5,901 nt of DNA, from assembly GCA_020201015.1 (NCBI GenBank), contig JAIVHN010000080.1:4994-10894 (forward strand), read 5' to 3'. The notes below the pieces were generated by a model that saw only the letters and a list, made by a program, of their open reading frames with translations, did not search any database and was not told the origin of the DNA. The stretch is from Spirochaeta sp. (lineage in GTDB: Bacteria > Spirochaetota > Spirochaetia > DSM-27196 > SLAA01). Each line of letters starts with the position of its first letter. Position 1 is the stretch's first letter. The position numbers were made by a program, and so were the translations under genes. Shown here piece by piece: positions 5,783-5,901 of the stretch.

Positions 5783-5901
5783 TTAACCAAACAGCCGAAT
5801 AACCGTCATCATGGTGGCTATCACCGTGAAGCCGAGCGCCATAAGCGCTTGCATACCGTTGAAGCGCTTGTTCATGTCCTCAAAACGCTTGTCTACCGCT
5901 T
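5783..5901 (-). CDS. Small coiled-coil protein with C-terminal membrane helix, partial
   Basis: The minus strand is open from the right window edge (first full codon at 5899) to TAA at 5785-5783, giving the last 38 residues; the start is outside. The visible part begins AVDKRFEDMNKRFNGMQ, two heptads of the pattern (D/N)KRF-x-x-M, then a hydrophobic run ALMALGFTVIATMMTVIRLFG that makes one membrane helix to the very end. This is the layout of the short KRF-heptad tail-anchored proteins common in many bacterial genomes, whose role I do not know; the coiled coil would oligomerise on the cytoplasmic face. It is on the same strand as aroA, about 200 bp upstream, with a separate promoter candidate between, so it is probably not in an operon with aroA. 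Confidence 0.6.
   Translation of the reverse strand, partial: AVDKRFEDMNKRFNGMQALMALGFTVIATMMTVIRLFG
5852..5893 (-). repeat. Two imperfect 21-bp direct repeats encoding heptads
   Basis: Codons for DKRFEDM (5893-5873) and NKRFNGM (5872-5852) form adjacent 21-bp units identical at 14 of 21 bases, including the AAGCG start. The repeat is coding, one heptad per unit, and may continue past the window edge; unit gain or loss would change coiled-coil length in whole heptads. Confidence 0.5.

Noticed and set aside
5843..5869. Two AAGCGCTT palindromes 19 bp apart, looking like an operator pair
   Set aside because: Both fall in coding sequence of the small membrane-protein gene; the second is part of a KRF heptad codon set, and the spacing follows from the coding sequence.

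Overview
This 5.9 kb window is ordinary bacterial chromosome with one broken-looking spot in the middle. It holds a same-strand block of four genes on the plus strand and, facing it, aroA with a partial small membrane-protein gene upstream on the minus strand. Most genes are intact and preceded by good purine-rich Shine-Dalgarno sites. There is no tRNA, rRNA, CRISPR array, recognisable insertion sequence or phage gene. HtpG wording such as EVNQLLDLIIHSLYSHKEIF, the bacterial ArgA-type acetyltransferase and an AroA of the NSGTTLYL type point to a free-living Gram-negative bacterium. Spirochaetota is my best guess from how the HtpG reads, but that is an inference from memory and not a search.

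Plus strand, 1-4369: the C-terminal end of an N-acetylglutamate synthase-like GNAT enzyme (argA, arginine biosynthesis) is followed 38 bp later by full-length htpG (bacterial Hsp90). After 31 bp comes an AEC-family permease, and after 61 bp an exported protein with a transglutaminase-like Cys motif (GSGDCDS). Spacings are short and no intrinsic terminator is visible between them, so read-through or an operon is possible, although the functions do not form one pathway. The exported protein appears to lose its transglutaminase fold shortly after the Cys motif. It continues into a basic low-complexity tail that runs through a 92% GC spacer and then antisense over the 3' end of aroA.

Minus strand, 5901-4293: the end of a small protein with heptad KRF repeats and one C-terminal membrane helix, then a roughly 200 bp gap, then aroA (EPSP synthase, shikimate pathway). 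The gap holds a plausible sigma-70-type promoter and a 22-codon open frame with a strong Shine-Dalgarno site. The stop codon of this small frame overlaps the aroA start as ATGA, suggesting translational coupling.

No obvious undescribed multi-gene system is present. The points most worth a second look are the disrupted transglutaminase-like gene and its GC-rich junction, the small frame coupled to aroA, the duplicated ribosome-binding sequence before the permease, and the Glu in AroA at the position of E. coli Lys411.
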